A DNA stretch of 64,000 nucleotides, from contig BFEA01000265.1 in assembly GCA_003427395.1 (NCBI GenBank), forward strand, positions 480,761-544,760, in the 5' to 3' direction. Positions 1 to 11,304 of the stretch are shown one piece after another; position 1 is the first letter of the stretch; every line of letters begins with the position of its first letter. This DNA is from Chara braunii (taxonomy: Eukaryota > Streptophyta > Charophyceae > Charales > Characeae). Under the pieces are notes generated by a model. That model made no database searches and was not told where the DNA came from. It saw only the letters and a list, made by a program, of their open reading frames with translations. The translations under genes and the position numbers were made by a program.

Positions 1-36
<36 letters not shown>
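1..36. repeat. (GA)n microsatellite at window edge
   Basis: Uninterrupted GA dinucleotide run that continues off the left edge of the window. Confidence 0.95.
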
Positions 37-38
<2 letters not shown>

Positions 39-727
39 CTTTAGGCCATGTCATTGAGTAGAGCAAGCAGGTACAGGAGAGGGAACTGAAAGGAGATTTG
101 TGACAGCACTGGCAAGAAATCAGGATTTTTGTAAACCATTTATCATCCAGAAAAGGCAAGGTAGGGAAAACCCACGGAAGGCGGAAGAGAATCGGCGCTG
201 GGACTCAGAATACAAATTTTCCTCTGCAAATTATGAGCTTGTGCTGTGGTGAAAATCAGATGGATATTCTCTAATCAGGACGTGGCGAATCCGGGAAACA
301 TAAGGGGACGTGGGAGTGAAAGCAGAATGATTTCTTGATCGTTCTCAATTCGAAGTGGCTTTTGTGTCGTAGAGCCAGAGTAGAGGACATGGTGGTGGCG
401 GTCGATGTGATGAAAATTCTGATGAAGATCGATAAGTATAGGCGATCAGGTCTAATGATATAATCTATAACCTATAATTGGCAATTTTTGCATTCCTATA
501 GTAGAGGCAGATCTTTCTTACAGGAAACAAAATCTGTAGTGCTTTTCAGCTAGCAAAAAGGAAATTCGAAGAAAAGGTTTGGAGGTGAAAGTTGTTTAAC
601 ATTAAAAAAAGGAAAAAAGAAACAGAGAAAATAAGCGTAGTAAAGCAATCAATTTGGAACGTTCTGAAATCAAATGTGCAAAATGTGAGAGGGAACATTC
701 TGCCAAAACATGGAAAGACGCACCGAC
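37..727. other. No recognised feature
   Basis: I see no conserved coding region, RNA gene or terminal-repeat element here. The short reading frame near 592-840 runs into a T-rich tract belonging to the next MITE and has no recognisable family signature. Confidence 0.5.
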
Positions 728-876
728 CTAGGCTACCAGATTATTTTTCTGCATTACATAGTTTTTTTTTTTCGTTTTTTGTTTTTATTTTTTTTGTTGG
801 GCCCTTTTCATGGTCCTTGAACGGCCGTGCTTCCTGGTAAAAAAAGGTGATCCGGGCGGCCCGGCTGGTAGCCCAG
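728..876. mobile_element. Family A MITE (hAT-like), internally deleted
   Basis: Begins CTAGGCTACCAG and ends GGCTGGTAGCCCAG, giving inverted termini. The left flank GCACCGAC and right flank GAACCGAC form a 7-of-8 match, fitting an aged 8-bp target duplication. Only 149 bp remain, against about 280 bp in the fuller copies near 20-21 kb. The right half holds the GC-rich subterminal block GGTGATCCGGGCGGCCCGG shared by the family. It has no coding capacity. Confidence 0.8.
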
Positions 877-1317
877 GAACCGACATAATTTTCTGTCTTT
901 TCAACTCTTCTGTGCGTCCGGTGGGTGAGTGGTAGTGGAGCGAGGCCCGTAGTCGTTTGGAATCGGGTACGCGTTTGTGATTGTTCTTCTTTCTTCCTCT
1001 GATAATTGAAATTTTGAATTGGGTTTTCGCTTTGACGATTTGACTGTGGTGTCGATGACAGGAGGTGTCTGTTTTCGCTTTGACGATTGTTCTCTCCCTC
1101 TCTTGATCAGGACATTGTATTTGATGCACGTATGACAACGGGTGCCTGTTGTCATTTTCGCGCAAGGTCTCTCGTTCGGGATGTTGATGTGACGTGCTTA
1201 TGCCGATCAGGTGATGCCTGTTGATTGTGTAGTGCTGTATTTGTATCCATATTCATGTCGACCCATGCGTTAAAGTTTAAACGCATCTGACCTAGTTTGC
1301 ATCCATATTCGTACCGT

Positions 1318-1400
1318 GTTGCATCCATCCGTCAAATTCCACGGGGGTTCGAACTTACGACCTGTATTGATTTCTAGTCTGGGGTGTCGTGGGTTCTCAA
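1318..1400 (-). mobile_element. tRNA-derived SINE copy 1
   Basis: Read on the minus strand, the segment contains a Pol III B-box-like AGTTCGAACCC. It is preceded by ACACCCCAGACTAGAAATC and followed by CCGTGGAATTTGACGGATG. The same order recurs 290 bp away (1609-1685), which marks it as a dispersed tRNA-related repeat. The A box is poorly preserved. Confidence 0.5.
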
Positions 1401-1608
1401 CGGTGCACGACACTTTTCTGCCGCGCAAGATAGTTGGCATGCGTCGCTGAATGTCTGTGTGGTTTGGTCTGATTGTATTTTCGGTCAAAGGTCGGGACTT
1501 CTCGTCTGGTGTACGCAACTCATTTGCCCTAATCCCCTTTTTGCGAGCTCATTGCCGGGGTGCATTGCCCACGGGAAATATTCTTGAATAGGGTTAGCCA
1601 CTCGTCGT

Positions 1609-1685
1609 TATTGTATCCAGCGAATTCCATGTGGATTCGAACTCGCGACCTGTTTGCTAACAGTTACGTGTTTGGGGTGTTTATA
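1609..1685 (-). mobile_element. tRNA-derived SINE copy 2
   Basis: Minus-strand B-box GAGTTCGAATCC with the same upstream ACACCCCAAACAC and downstream TGGAATTCGCTGGATAC blocks as the copy at 1318-1400. It resembles the longer tRNA-like SINE near 58.8 kb (AACACCC...GAAATC...GAGTTCGAATCC), probably one superfamily. Confidence 0.5.
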
Positions 1686-1782
1686 TGTGACCATTCAGGC
1701 GCCCGAACTGTGTTCTGTAGAACACTTTTGGGAACTTCGGCTGCGTTTCTTGCTGTGATGTCAGGTTGTGCAGTGGAGAAGG

Positions 1783-1898
1783 TCCTTTCGCCGCCACCTC
1801 TTCTCCAACATGACTTGCGCCGTTCTGTAATTGTGGTCGTTTCTTTGCTGCCACCTCTTCTCAAACATGACTTGCGCCGACTGCTATCGTATAGAAGG
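1783..1898. repeat. Tandem duplication, ~67 bp unit x2
   Basis: GCCGCCACCTCTTCTCCAAC...ATGACTTGCGCCG occurs twice in direct orientation with a few substitutions. Confidence 0.8.
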
Positions 1899-2288
1899 CA
1901 GCTTTGCGGTCAGATACGGTCAATCCTGATGAGGGTGCGTTGTGGGCGGGGAAAGATAACAAGTGTTCATCGTTTCTTCGCTGTTCTTGCAGAAGGAACT
2001 AGTTAAGATTGCGTGGGTGTTATGCTTGTGTGCTCTTTTTTTTTTTTTAACAAATGGAAAATGTCTTTATAATGCTATAAACCTTTGGGTGTCCCCACTT
2101 TTGCTTTGTGGGCAAGAAATTATGGGGGGAAAAAACAGGGATGTGGGGCAGCGGCTGCTGTCATGTTCTGGTTGAGAAGAAAAATCTGAGATATAAAGCA
2201 TGGATGCGGGGTGGGCGTGGCTGTTTCGCGAGTTCGGGGAACAGAAGGAAGAGAGGAGAATGGAAGCCTCATTTTTTTTTTTATTGGA

Positions 2289-2449
2289 TTAAACCACCAG
2301 TACTTCCTACAGTCGCGCCCATAAACAAGGCGCGGCTTTTGGAAACGTACGGGCCACTACAGGAGCGGCCAAATTCATCCGACTAGACATGCTTGTGCTC
2401 TATTATTATTATCTGCGGCCGATACCGCGGCTAAGTACTGGTTGCTTAA
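2289..2449. mobile_element. Family E MITE (TTAA-type)
   Basis: Left end TTAAACCACCAGTACTTCC, right end TAAGTACTGGTTGCTTAA, imperfect inverted repeats of about 20 bp. Related copies lie at 9777-9934 and 50090-50298. The terminal TTAA could be a piggyBac-type target duplication, but because TTAA is its own complement this is not proof. The GTACGGGCCACTACAGGAGC core is shared with the 9.8-kb copy. Confidence 0.6.
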
Positions 2450-2594
2450 GAGGTTTGATTCTAAATTGGCGGATCAAACCAGAAAGCCGTAAGAGGGCCG
2501 TTAGTGTTGTGATGCTGAGGAAGGTGAGAGAACCCTCCTGAAGCATTGAAGAACCCACCTACCGATCCTCCCCCTGGCCCCCCCACCCCCCCCG

Positions 2595-2614
2595 AAAATA
2601 AAATAAAATAAAAT
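2595..2614. repeat. (AAAAT)n short array
   Basis: Four imperfect AAAAT units follow a C-rich tract. Confidence 0.7.
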
Positions 2615-2959
2615 GAATCAAGAAAACAGAAGAAGAAGAGAAGAAGACACACACCCAAATCTTCATGTCCAGTTGTTGAGAGTACAAAATTTGCTGCGGC
2701 GGAACACTGACAAAGTCATCGTATCTCATCAAGATGAGGTGCTCCATGCCGAGAGGTTCCTGTGGTGCGTCTGTTTGTGCGAGATATCAATCAATTCCGG
2801 ATGTAGGAAAGGGCAGAAGTGTCTTTTTCTCGGCTACATATGTAGGTCGTTTGGGCCCCCCTGAGCAAGAAAGGGTGATAATCTGCTTCCTGGGCCCATT
2901 CTTGGGCCCATGGGATCTGGTTTGAATGGCCCCTTGGCAGCCAAGAGAGCTGTGTACCA

Positions 2960-3330
2960 CACCGAACCCGTTTGGAGCTTTCGCGAACGTCCGAACACGT
3001 TCGGGTGTTCCGCCGAATGCCTTCCGAACTACCTCGGTTGAATGTATGTATTTTATTTTTTTAATGATAAAAAATAATAAAAATAATAATAATAATTTAT
3101 TTTTTTTTGTAAGTTTTTGACTTTTAATTTGAGTTTGGCTCAGAATTTGAACACGCCTCCCAGACAGAATTTGTTGTTTGTATTATTATTTCACATAACA
3201 TATACATTTTCAGATTTTTCTGAGAACTTTGTTTTACTTAGGACTTTAATTTTTGCGTTCGGAGGGTTTTGGCGGTTTCTCGCGGCGGCACAAACGTTTG
3301 GGTTTGGTCACCGAATGCGAACACACGATG
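2960..3330. mobile_element. Family D element remnant
   Basis: GC-rich ends rich in CGTTCGG/CCGAACG flank an AT-rich middle that contains CATAACATAT and GATTTTTCTGAGAAC, matching the middle of the family D copy at 5752-6338. A GGTCACCG motif near 3308 fits the family end. The boundaries are approximate. Confidence 0.45.
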
Positions 3331-3923
3331 CTACGCAGCTAGAGAGGATGAAAATCCACTTGGACTTGGAATGGGAGAGGGGCTTGACGAGCCTCGTTTA
3401 TGCCGAATAGGGACTATGGGAGGGACACCTGTATTTTACCCTGCTGGAGGGACAGAAACAGAAATATAAGTTGTCTGGTCTCACAAGGCTAGGCAATTCA
3501 GGACCCGACGTATCGTAGTGCCAAACTGTACTCCTGCTATGGGGATTGGTCACGTGCGAATGTGGTACCGGGGGAAGCCTTTACGGAATGCGGCAGGTGC
3601 TGGTGCCGCTGTAGGAGTGTACCATGGGCACATGCTAAAAGGTGGTAGTGAACCACCAGTACCGTTGCCCAGCATGTTTCCAACCTTGGAAACGCCCTGC
3701 GTGCCAAAATAAAGCGAACGGGTGCTGCCAGTTATTTTGCTCCAGCAGCCCATTCCCCGGAATTTGCGATGCCTTAAACAACCACCACTACCCCCGCCAG
3801 CCTAAAGCAGGATTTCCGGAGAGTTAGGGTCGAAGAAAACGGCAGGGGGGCAACCGGCGGGCGCAGGTAGGGTCAGTCCCACAATTGTCAAGTGCTAACT
3901 TTTGGTGATATTTCACGCTCAGA

Positions 3924-4186
3924 CTAGGCTCCCAGCCGGGCCGGCTGGGGCCTGGGTGGCCAGCCCGTGCAAGGACCAGGAAAGGTCCCAGCGAAAACAA
4001 GAAAAAGAAATAAAAACCGAAAAAACCTATGTTATGCAGAAAATAAAACTGAACAAGTTTTGCGTCAGGGTCACATCGAAATTCTTCACCAAATTTGGAA
4101 TAAAAAGTAAAATTTAAAAACAAGTCTTTTATTTTTATTTTTCTGGCCTCGCCGGGCAAGGACCCTCGGCCACTCTGGTAGCCTGG
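3924..4186. mobile_element. Family A MITE, near full length
   Basis: Starts CTAGGCTCCCAGCCGGGCC and ends GGCCACTCTGGTAGCCTGG. Flanks CGCTCAGA and CGCCAAGA match at 6 of 8 positions, fitting a decayed 8-bp target duplication. The interior holds the family order: CCCGTGCAAGGACCAGG block, A-rich tract, then the conserved core with AAATTCTTCACCAAATTTGG. Non-coding. Confidence 0.75.
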
Positions 4187-4338
4187 CGCCAAGAAGGATT
4201 GATGAAAAAAATCTGAAAATTGGATATCCGGTGGATTAGGTTGTGATCTATAAGGTGCGCTGGGCCCGGTTCCCAGCCGTGTTGCTTCCCACGAATAGAT
4301 TGGAGCATCCTCTCCACAAAAAAAAAAAAAAAAGAGAA

Positions 4339-4919
4339 AACTAGGGCGCTGTCAGGGTTAGAGTTTGAAAATACGTTTCAAACTGCCGTTTTGGAGTCCA
4401 AGCCCCTCTGAAGTTTACACTGCAGTCCAAACTCTTCGGTCGCGTGCCTGTCACAGGGCAGAGTTTCTAACCGCAGTCTAGTCATCCATGTCGGAGGGCC
4501 AGGCCGTTTTCCAAAAAAAAAAAAAAGAAATAAGAAGAAAAAAAGAAAAGCTCGTGGTGCTGTATCTTTCCATGATCTAGCGGAAGATTCACTCTCAGTT
4601 TCCACGATGGAAATGTGCAAAATGAGAGTGAATCTTGGCTAGAACATGGAAAGATACAGCGCCACGAGCTTTTCTTTTTTTTTTGGCAACAGGGATACAG
4701 GGCCAGGCCGCGATGCCTCAGCCACGGCCGAGATATTAGAAAAACAAACAAACAAAAAAAAAAAACACATGCCGGACTGGACTGCAGTTGCAAACTCGGC
4801 GTTGCGACTGTTGTGCATGTAGAGAGTTTCGACTGCAGTTGAAACTTGGGACCGGACTGGACTCCGAAACGGCAGTTCGAAATGCAATTACAAACTGCTT
4901 TCGTGACTGCGCCCTAGTT
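4339..4919. mobile_element. Long-TIR non-autonomous element with inner hairpin
   Basis: Termini AACTAGGGCGC and GCGCCCTAGTT are perfect complements. The inverted similarity runs inward for about 65 bp (TTTCAAACTGCCGTTTTGGA against the complement of ACTCCGAAACGGCAGTTCGA). A second, inner palindrome has ~47-bp arms at about 4549-4598 and 4624-4670 beginning GCTCGTGGTGCTGTATC. No target duplication is clear because both flanks are homopolymeric. No coding region. Confidence 0.7.
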
Positions 4920-5512
4920 ACCCCCCCCCAAAAAAAAGGTGGTGATCTATCCAGGAAAGAGATTAGAAAAAGAAGAAAAACAAAAAGTTTAGACTGCCCA
5001 ACAAGTGCCCCGCGGATTTGTTGCATTCTCCATTTTTGCTACTCGACCACTTGTGGGTCGATGGAAAAAGTACCACAACGTCAGCGATTTTTGGCGTTCA
5101 GAAGAATGATAGAAAAGCTATGGAAGGGTCTGCAAATAAATTCAGGCGGCAAGTCGTTGCATTTTCGATGTTTGCCACTTGGCCGGATCTCCCCACTATG
5201 CTACCGGTCATCCTCGTGAACCTCTGCTACCAGTCGCCCTAGGACGGCGGGGGTAGTGCTGGTTTAAAGGCCGCGTCCGAGGCACTCATGGTTTTAACAA
5301 TTCACGCACGCGTCATTTACCAGCCTACCACCACACCCACCGAACATGAATGGTGTTTTCTCTGGCTTCGGAATCGAGCCTAGCTGACAGGACAGATTCA
5401 TGCGCAGGACTATAAGATGGTCTTGGTCTTTGACAATGTAGGATGAAAGAAATTCTCTGCGGTAGTGGACTTAGGTGCTGGCTTCAGCCGGTCGGTAGCT
5501 ATTCACCTGTAA

Positions 5513-5715
5513 ACCTAGGCCACCAGCCGGGACGCCTGGGTCACCCTACTTTCCCAGGCAGCCCGCCGGTGCAAGGACGAGGAAAGGTCCTATTGAACGA
5601 AAAGAAAAAAAAAAAAACCGGAAAAACAATGTAATCCGGTAGGCTTTCAGCCGGGTTGTCCGGGTCACCCTTTTTACCCGGGCGGCCCGGTCATCCAGGG
5701 ACCAGGGAAGGTCCG

Positions 5716-5751
<36 letters not shown>
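5513..5751. mobile_element. Two tandem truncated family A left ends
   Basis: CTAGGCCACCAGCCGGGAC at 5515 and GTAGGCTTTCAGCCGGGTTG at 5638 each start a family A left arm that runs into an A-tract. The second ends in a 33-nt poly-A. Both lack the right terminus. Confidence 0.6.
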
Positions 5752-5754
<3 letters not shown>

Positions 5755-6188
5755 GGGAACCGTGTAATTAAAAATCGCCAAATATGGCGGTGTCAAAACG
5801 TGCTTGTCCACGTTTTTTTTCAGTTTTTACTTTTTGTTTTCACTTTAGTTCGGGGTCTTGACAATCTTATTATTTTTTGAAACTTTTTTAGTGGGTTTTG
5901 CATGATGTGAAGTACACATCTGTAAATTTTCAGGGCATTTAGCTATGCCAAAAAAAAAAAGAAAAATCGCCATCTTTGGCGGTGTCGAAAACAAGCTCGC
6001 GCACTCACTAAATTTAAATCTTTTTTTGTTTTTTGTTATTTTTATTATTAGTATTTGTTTTTCGTATTTTATTTTTATTTCAAATTTGGTAAGGAATTTG
6101 GATGTTATGCTCAGGCAAATCTTGTTTAATTTATTTTTCTCCATAACATATCTTTTTTCAGATTTTTTTGATGACTGTTTTTTTTTTN

Positions 6189-6222
<34 letters not shown>

Positions 6223-6338
6223 CCCCTGGGGTCCGCGTTCGGGCCGAACGGCCGAACGCCCGAACGCATCCCCAAGGGGTCCCATACGTTCGGGCGTTTG
6301 GGTTCGGGCGTTCGGCCTGTCCCGAATGGCGGTTACCC
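5752..6338 (-). mobile_element. Family D element, truncated
   Basis: Compared with the pair at 14.6-16.1 kb this copy is inverted. It carries two short palindromic sites, CGCCAAATATGGCGGTGTC and CGCCATCTTTGGCGGTGTC. It also has the shared core, here as AAATTTGGTAAGGAATTTGG, a T-tract with one unresolved base (6188), and CGTTCGG-rich arms ending GAATGGCGGTTACC. The far end is lost in a poly-A tract. Confidence 0.6.
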
Positions 6339-6470
6339 TGGCCAGAACCGTATTTCAGGGTCGCATCGAAATTCTTTACCAAATTAAAAATACATATATT
6401 GATTTTTTTATTTTATTTTATTTTTTCCCTGGCTGGCCACTAAGTGATCCGGGGCCAGTCCTGTAACCTA
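6339..6470. mobile_element. Family A right-end fragment abutting family D
   Basis: CATCGAAATTCTTTACC (shared core), AT tract, then GGCCAGTCCTGTAACCTAGG, which is the family A right arm. It directly follows the GGTTACC end of a family D element, so one inserted into or recombined with the other. Confidence 0.55.
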
Positions 6471-6799
6471 GGTTTAAACCATAAGTGACTCTAACACTTG
6501 TTTTCTCGGTGAGCATATGCGCCGAGGGCCACTCAATGTGAAATAGTGCATATTCTCTTATGCTTTTACCTTGCGTTGCCAGCCAGTCATTCTTATGCGG
6601 TGGGGAGAGCCCCGAAGGAGGCAGTGGGCCAACGGCTACGTTGGAAGAAATGGTTGCGGAATGGACTGATGGCCGGTTATGATGGGAGTAGCTGTGTTGT
6701 TTCAGGTGTAGAAAGGCTGTAGCATGCCATGTTTGTATGGCGGTGTGATGTAATACACGAACCCACCTATGGAGGATATCATAAAACTTGTTAAAACCT

Positions 6800-7322
6800 G
6801 GGCTACCAGCGGTGCCGCCCAGGGGTCCCCAAAGCTGGCACGAGACCTGCCTGGGACGACTGGCTGGCAACTGGGCTGGGCAGGGTCCCATGCCATTTCC
6901 CACGGAAAAAAGAACCAAAAAAAAATGAAAAAAATACTGTGTAAAATAGCAAACCAAACAACTTTTGGCTGAGGGTCACTTCCAAATTCTTCACATAATT
7001 TGAAATAAAAATAAAATAATGTAAGGAAAATCATCTCACACGCTGTAAAGGCTTTTCAACCCCTTTCACGGCCCTTTAAGGCCCGGGACGACTGCCTGCT
7101 GACCCTCTAAAACTGACATGAACCTAAAAAAAACATATAAGACCGGATTTGGGTCCCCCTCTAGGAGGGCACAAAAATGCTCTATCGTCAGGGGAAAAAA
7201 AGGAAAAAAAGTTCACTGTTTTTTTTACTTGCCCGGGTGACCTGGGTAAGAGGGGCCTAGTCGCACTGGCCTGGCTGCCCAGCTGGCCGGGCGGGCCCGT
7301 GCGGGTCGCTGGTAGCCCATGA
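6800..7322. mobile_element. Degraded family A fragments
   Basis: GGGCTACCAGCGGTGCCGCC at 6809 opens a left arm followed by the core CACTTCCAAATTCTTCACA near 6976. A separate arm in opposite sense ends GTCGCTGGTAGCCCATG at 7322. Neither has both ends. The 179-codon antisense reading frame across 6418-6957 is made of this repeat and is not a gene. Confidence 0.5.
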
Positions 7323-7397
7323 TAGACCGCGTGAAAGTTGGAAAAAAAAACAGCAGCTCAAGTGATGTTTTTTGTACTCTTTTGTTTTTTTCTGTGA

Positions 7398-7424
7398 GGG
7401 TGGGGGGGGGGGGGGGGGGGGGGG
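7398..7424. repeat. Poly-G run
   Basis: A nearly pure G tract of about 25 nt. Length is likely unstable or assembly-dependent. Confidence 0.9.
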
Positions 7425-7809
7425 CGGTTTCCAAATACTTGTATTCTGCGTTAGTCAGGAGTGTCTGTAGCTTGGGCTCGTCATGCTACATTGGCTGCTC
7501 TAAACACAAGAATCGCTTTATTATTATTGCATAATGATAATAGCGGCCAGCGCTCTTCTAGCTTCACTGTTCAGTGCATTTCAATGGAAATGGAATAGGT
7601 AGAAGCTCGTTTTACCATTTCCCATGGGATATATCATCTACGGCTGTTTAGTGCATTCCGTTTAGTTACCTAAATGGATGCCAGGCTCTTTCATGTCATT
7701 GTAGGCCCTACAATGGGCCATTCGTGTTTTTGTCAGTCCATGGGTCATTTAACTCAAGGAGTCAAGGACACCATTTCCAGCTCGGAGCTTACGCTTACGC
7801 TTTGTTTGC

Positions 7810-7900
7810 TGGGTTGGGTTGGGTTGGGTTGGGTTGGTTCGGGTTGGTTCGGGTTGGGTTGGGTTGGTTCAGGGTGGGTGGTTTTGGTTTGGTTTGGGTT
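7810..7900. repeat. (GGGTT)n / (GGTTC) microsatellite
   Basis: Pentamer-based array of GGGTT with interspersed GGTTC variants, about 90 bp. It is not a canonical plant telomere repeat (TTTAGGG). Confidence 0.9.
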
Positions 7901-8031
7901 ATATGTTAGTTTGGGTGCTTCCTTGAAATATTGCACGCGGTCGATTTTCGTTGCGGGCACTTTTAACATGCATGGCCCCCGGAATATGACCGTATATGGG
8001 CTTAGGATGACGTCTACCTGTCTGGTCTTGG

Positions 8032-8135
8032 CTACCGTCTTCACCTGAATAGAACGCCTGGTCGTTATCGCTGCATCTGGACCGAAAGTTGTGCGAAATA
8101 CACCTGAATAGAATGCCTGGTCATTATCCTGCCGG
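8032..8135. mobile_element. Family C MITE, rearranged copy
   Basis: CTACCGTCTTCACCTGAATA starts the left arm and GCTGCATCTGGACCGAAAG gives the loop region. Instead of an inverted right arm, the arm sequence ACCTGAATAGAATGCCTGG follows in direct orientation. It is an outlying member of the cluster at 58-63 kb. Confidence 0.6.
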
Positions 8136-8560
8136 TTTTTGTGACCTTGCTGGAGAGAATAGTTCTTTATATTAACATCTAGAATAGACTCGGAAGGTGC
8201 TGTATTTTTTTGTTTTCCAATCTTGTTGCTGGTGAAGGACAATACTGCTATTGGGTTCTGCCTGCAGGGTGTGCTCCATTTGTGGGTGGGCTATATTCCT
8301 TTTGTCAAAGACTTAGTGAAACATAATGCCTGTGGAACGAACCCCGGTTCGTCGTCGTAATGAAAGGACATGAAACAGAAGAGCAAGTATTCATTCCCAT
8401 TGGAGAAAATGAGAATGCAGCGATTTTTTATCTGTGGGACGTGGTTTCTTATTTCCCTCCAGAATTGCTGTAGAATGAGGCAAGTACGCTTCACTTTCTA
8501 GTTTCCTTGTTTCTTCATTCTTTCTGATGCTGTGATGTGAAAAAAGCCTCGAGTTCTAAG

Positions 8561-8612
8561 TGTGTGTGTGTGTGTGTGTGTGGGTGTGGGTGTGGGTGTG
8601 TGCGTGTGTGGT
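8561..8612. repeat. (GT)n microsatellite
   Basis: GT run grading into GTGTGGGTGTGG variants. Confidence 0.9.
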
Positions 8613-8636
8613 GCGCCTGCATGTCTACTGCGCTGA

Positions 8637-8898
8637 TGGGTTGCTGGCAGTGAAGGGAGTACAGATCTCGAATGCAGGGCGGCTCTCTACAGTCCTTTTG
8701 CCGTATGTTTGTACTTTCTTGTTTGCTGTGTGTTCTGCAGGTTGGGCATCAGAGTCGAGTGTGGCCGCGCCTGCATCGTGTCACCTGCACTGACTGCTTG
8801 TTTGGCAGTGAAGCGGTTATGGGTTGCTGTTGTTGCTGCCCTTTTGCCATATGTTTGTATTTTGCTGTTTGTTTATGTGTTCTGCAGGTTGGGCATTA
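8637..8898. repeat. Tandem duplication, unit ~158 bp
   Basis: GGCAGTGAAG...CTTTTGCCRTATGTTTGTA...TGTTCTGCAGGTTGGGCAT occurs twice in direct orientation. Each copy ends in a sequence that looks like a splice acceptor (TGTTCTGCAG), but I cannot assign an exon. Confidence 0.75.
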
Positions 8899-9418
8899 AT
8901 GAGAGTAAACCAGCCATGTGCGCGTGCATGCTTCTCAGCTCTTTAGTTACCCTCCACGATCATGCGCTAAAACTGATGTCAGATGCGCAATGTGAAGGTC
9001 GGCAGGGATATCCGTGTGTTGCTTCAGGTTCTGGCAGGAGACTGCGCAGATGCTTGTTTTGGGAGGCGCGCTCACAACGTTTCGCGAGAAGGAAGCGTGT
9101 TGCTATCAGGGGCGGCAGGGGCGGTAGCCGCAGTACACAGCTCGATCCACAGCTTGTCGACGAAAGTTGCGCTCCTCGATCAGGAGATTCATTTTAGAAG
9201 AGAGAGCAAAGCAATGGCCCTTGCATAAGTTTCACAGAATCTTCGTCAAAACTATCCATCCGTACACAAAGACGCCCTTTCGCCCTAGTGAAATAATTCA
9301 CCCATCATCCAACCACCCACGGAATGGTGAGATGGGCGGCCATGTGGCGAGAACACTCAGCAAGAAAGAAGAGTCCATTGGAGTGATCTTTCTCACACAA
9401 CAGAGGCAGTTAGAGTAG

Positions 9419-9442
9419 GTGGGGGGGGGGGGGGGGGGGGGG
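9419..9442. repeat. Poly-G run
   Basis: G tract of about 22 nt after GTAGGTG. Confidence 0.9.
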
Positions 9443-9776
9443 TAGGATACGAATGCGAATGCCGGGTGCATGGAAAATAACTTCAAATAAGTTAAAATAA
9501 CAGATCGCATTTGGGGCATACGTACACTATGCATTTGGTGGATGTACTTACAGCAATTAGGGCCCGTCCTGCATGTATCTGACTGGAAACACGTCCACAG
9601 GTCAGTTGGAAAAGTTATAGTGCGAGTGTATCCTCATGCACGGGGACCGAGGTTTGTTCGCGATATTCCTTCTGCTAACATATATGCATATATATTTTTT
9701 GGTAGGTTCGTCTGTTTTCCGAGTTGAATGGGTGTTTTTTTTTTTTTCTTCTGCGGATTGAGTGGCATCCAGGGAT

Positions 9777-9934
9777 TTTACCCACCAGTACATCCTAAAG
9801 TCGTGCCTGTCAACAAGCGACGATTTTAGGAAATGTACGGGCCACTACAGGAGCGCCCAAATTCGTTCGACGAGAAACATTTCTATTCTATTTCTTTGCA
9901 CGGCCTATGGCTTGGCCAAGTACTGGTGGTTTAA
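9777..9934. mobile_element. Family E MITE
   Basis: Left TTTACCCACCAGTACATCC, right CCAAGTACTGGTGGTTTAA. It shares the GTACGGGCCACTACAGGAGC interior with the 2289-2449 copy. The left TTAA has decayed to TTTA. A further half-site GCACCAGTACATGGG follows immediately at 9935. Confidence 0.6.
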
Positions 9935-10934
9935 TGCACCAGTACATGGGCACCTGGGCCGCGGGCCAGACAGCTCGAAATCTGGAAGCGCGAAACAAAG
10001 ATGCGACCGCCGATCCAATTTATCAACGGCAGGCCCAGTGTTTGACATTTCGGCCTCGTTCTCTTGTGGGGCAACAAATTTTCGACCGCAAGGCTGGGGC
10101 CGTGTACGTGTGGTGTAACGTCTTGTGGTGGTCACCAGCGGAAAGATCTGCTGTCGAAGTGTCTATCAATTCTTGTGTCTTGTTGTTTACGTTGTGATTG
10201 AAAGGAACTCTTTTTTTCCACTTTTTTTTAGGCCAACAATCAAGTATAAATACTACAAATTCATGAAAAGATGCCTTTGGAAGCCGATTCATGATTTGAA
10301 AGAACTAGTTGTATTATTATATATTATTATATTAACCAATAAACAAAAGTAATTGAATATCTAACCAACTTTCTAGACATCCAATCGTTTTTTTTTTGTT
10401 TTTTTTTTTGGTCTATGAGATCGGTGCACGGCATGCTGCAGTATCATTCTTTTTTTTTACTAATGACGAGGCGACAAGGACGACAAGAAAGCAGATATTC
10501 ATTGAACGTGTGGAATATTGGAAACACTATTGGAATATTGGAAACACTATTTCAAGTTCTTGGGGAACAATCTCGAACAACTCGGTGGCCCAGAAATAGT
10601 AATTTGGTATCCTCTTGTGTTCCCATGGATTTTGAGGCGTTTGCGAAAACAGGGCAAGCTGCTTGGGGGTGTTCTTTTTTTTTTCAATCAGTCCTTGGGT
10701 GAAATGAACCTAGTCATGGTGTTGTTACGAGTGGGTGCGAGTTATTTCGCTTAGCAACGGGCATGCTCAAATTGCAAGTGGGTGTGGACTAAACACTAAC
10801 ACTATCCCTTTTGAGGCTTTTCTCGTTTGAAGTTTCTTTTTTTTTTTGTTTTGTTTTTTTTTCCTGTTTTTGAAGTTAATGTGGCATGGGAGATCATCCG
10901 GCCACAGCAAAAGGATATAATCGAAATTGAAGTT

Positions 10935-11160
10935 GATGTCTCTGGACCTGATAGTGGGCCTGATACATTCAAAATGTTGGCCCTTCTCCATTCCGCAAAA
11001 CAATTGCAGGTAGAAACGAACTCTACATGGTAACACCTCGCTAAATGTGTCTGGACCTGGTGGTGGGACCGATACATTGAAAATGTCGGCCCTTCTCCAT
11101 CGCACAAAATGTTGGCCCTTCTCCACAAGCGAAATGTTGGCCCTTCTCCAAGTTTCAAGA
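10935..11160. repeat. Short tandem modules (TGTTGGCCCTTCTCCA)
   Basis: TCTGGACCTG..GTGGG.C.GATACATT and the 16-mer TGTTGGCCCTTCTCCA recur several times in direct orientation. The last three 16-mers are only 15-25 bp apart. Confidence 0.7.
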
Positions 11161-11304
11161 AAAAGACTTTCACTGTGTAAAATTTCTGCAAATTGAGCAA
11201 TTGATCTATCAAAACTTGAATTGAAAAACAACCTTCATCGCACAAGATACATTCGAAAGGTTGGTCCAGAAACATTTACCAAATTGTTACCGTGGAGAGT
11301 TCAT

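Noticed and set aside
6418-6957. 179-codon minus-strand frame
   Set aside because: It spans family A fragments and low-complexity DNA and has no conserved motifs.
7810-7900. Interstitial telomere repeat
   Set aside because: GGGTT pentamers with GGTTC variants do not match TTTAGGG or TTAGGG units.
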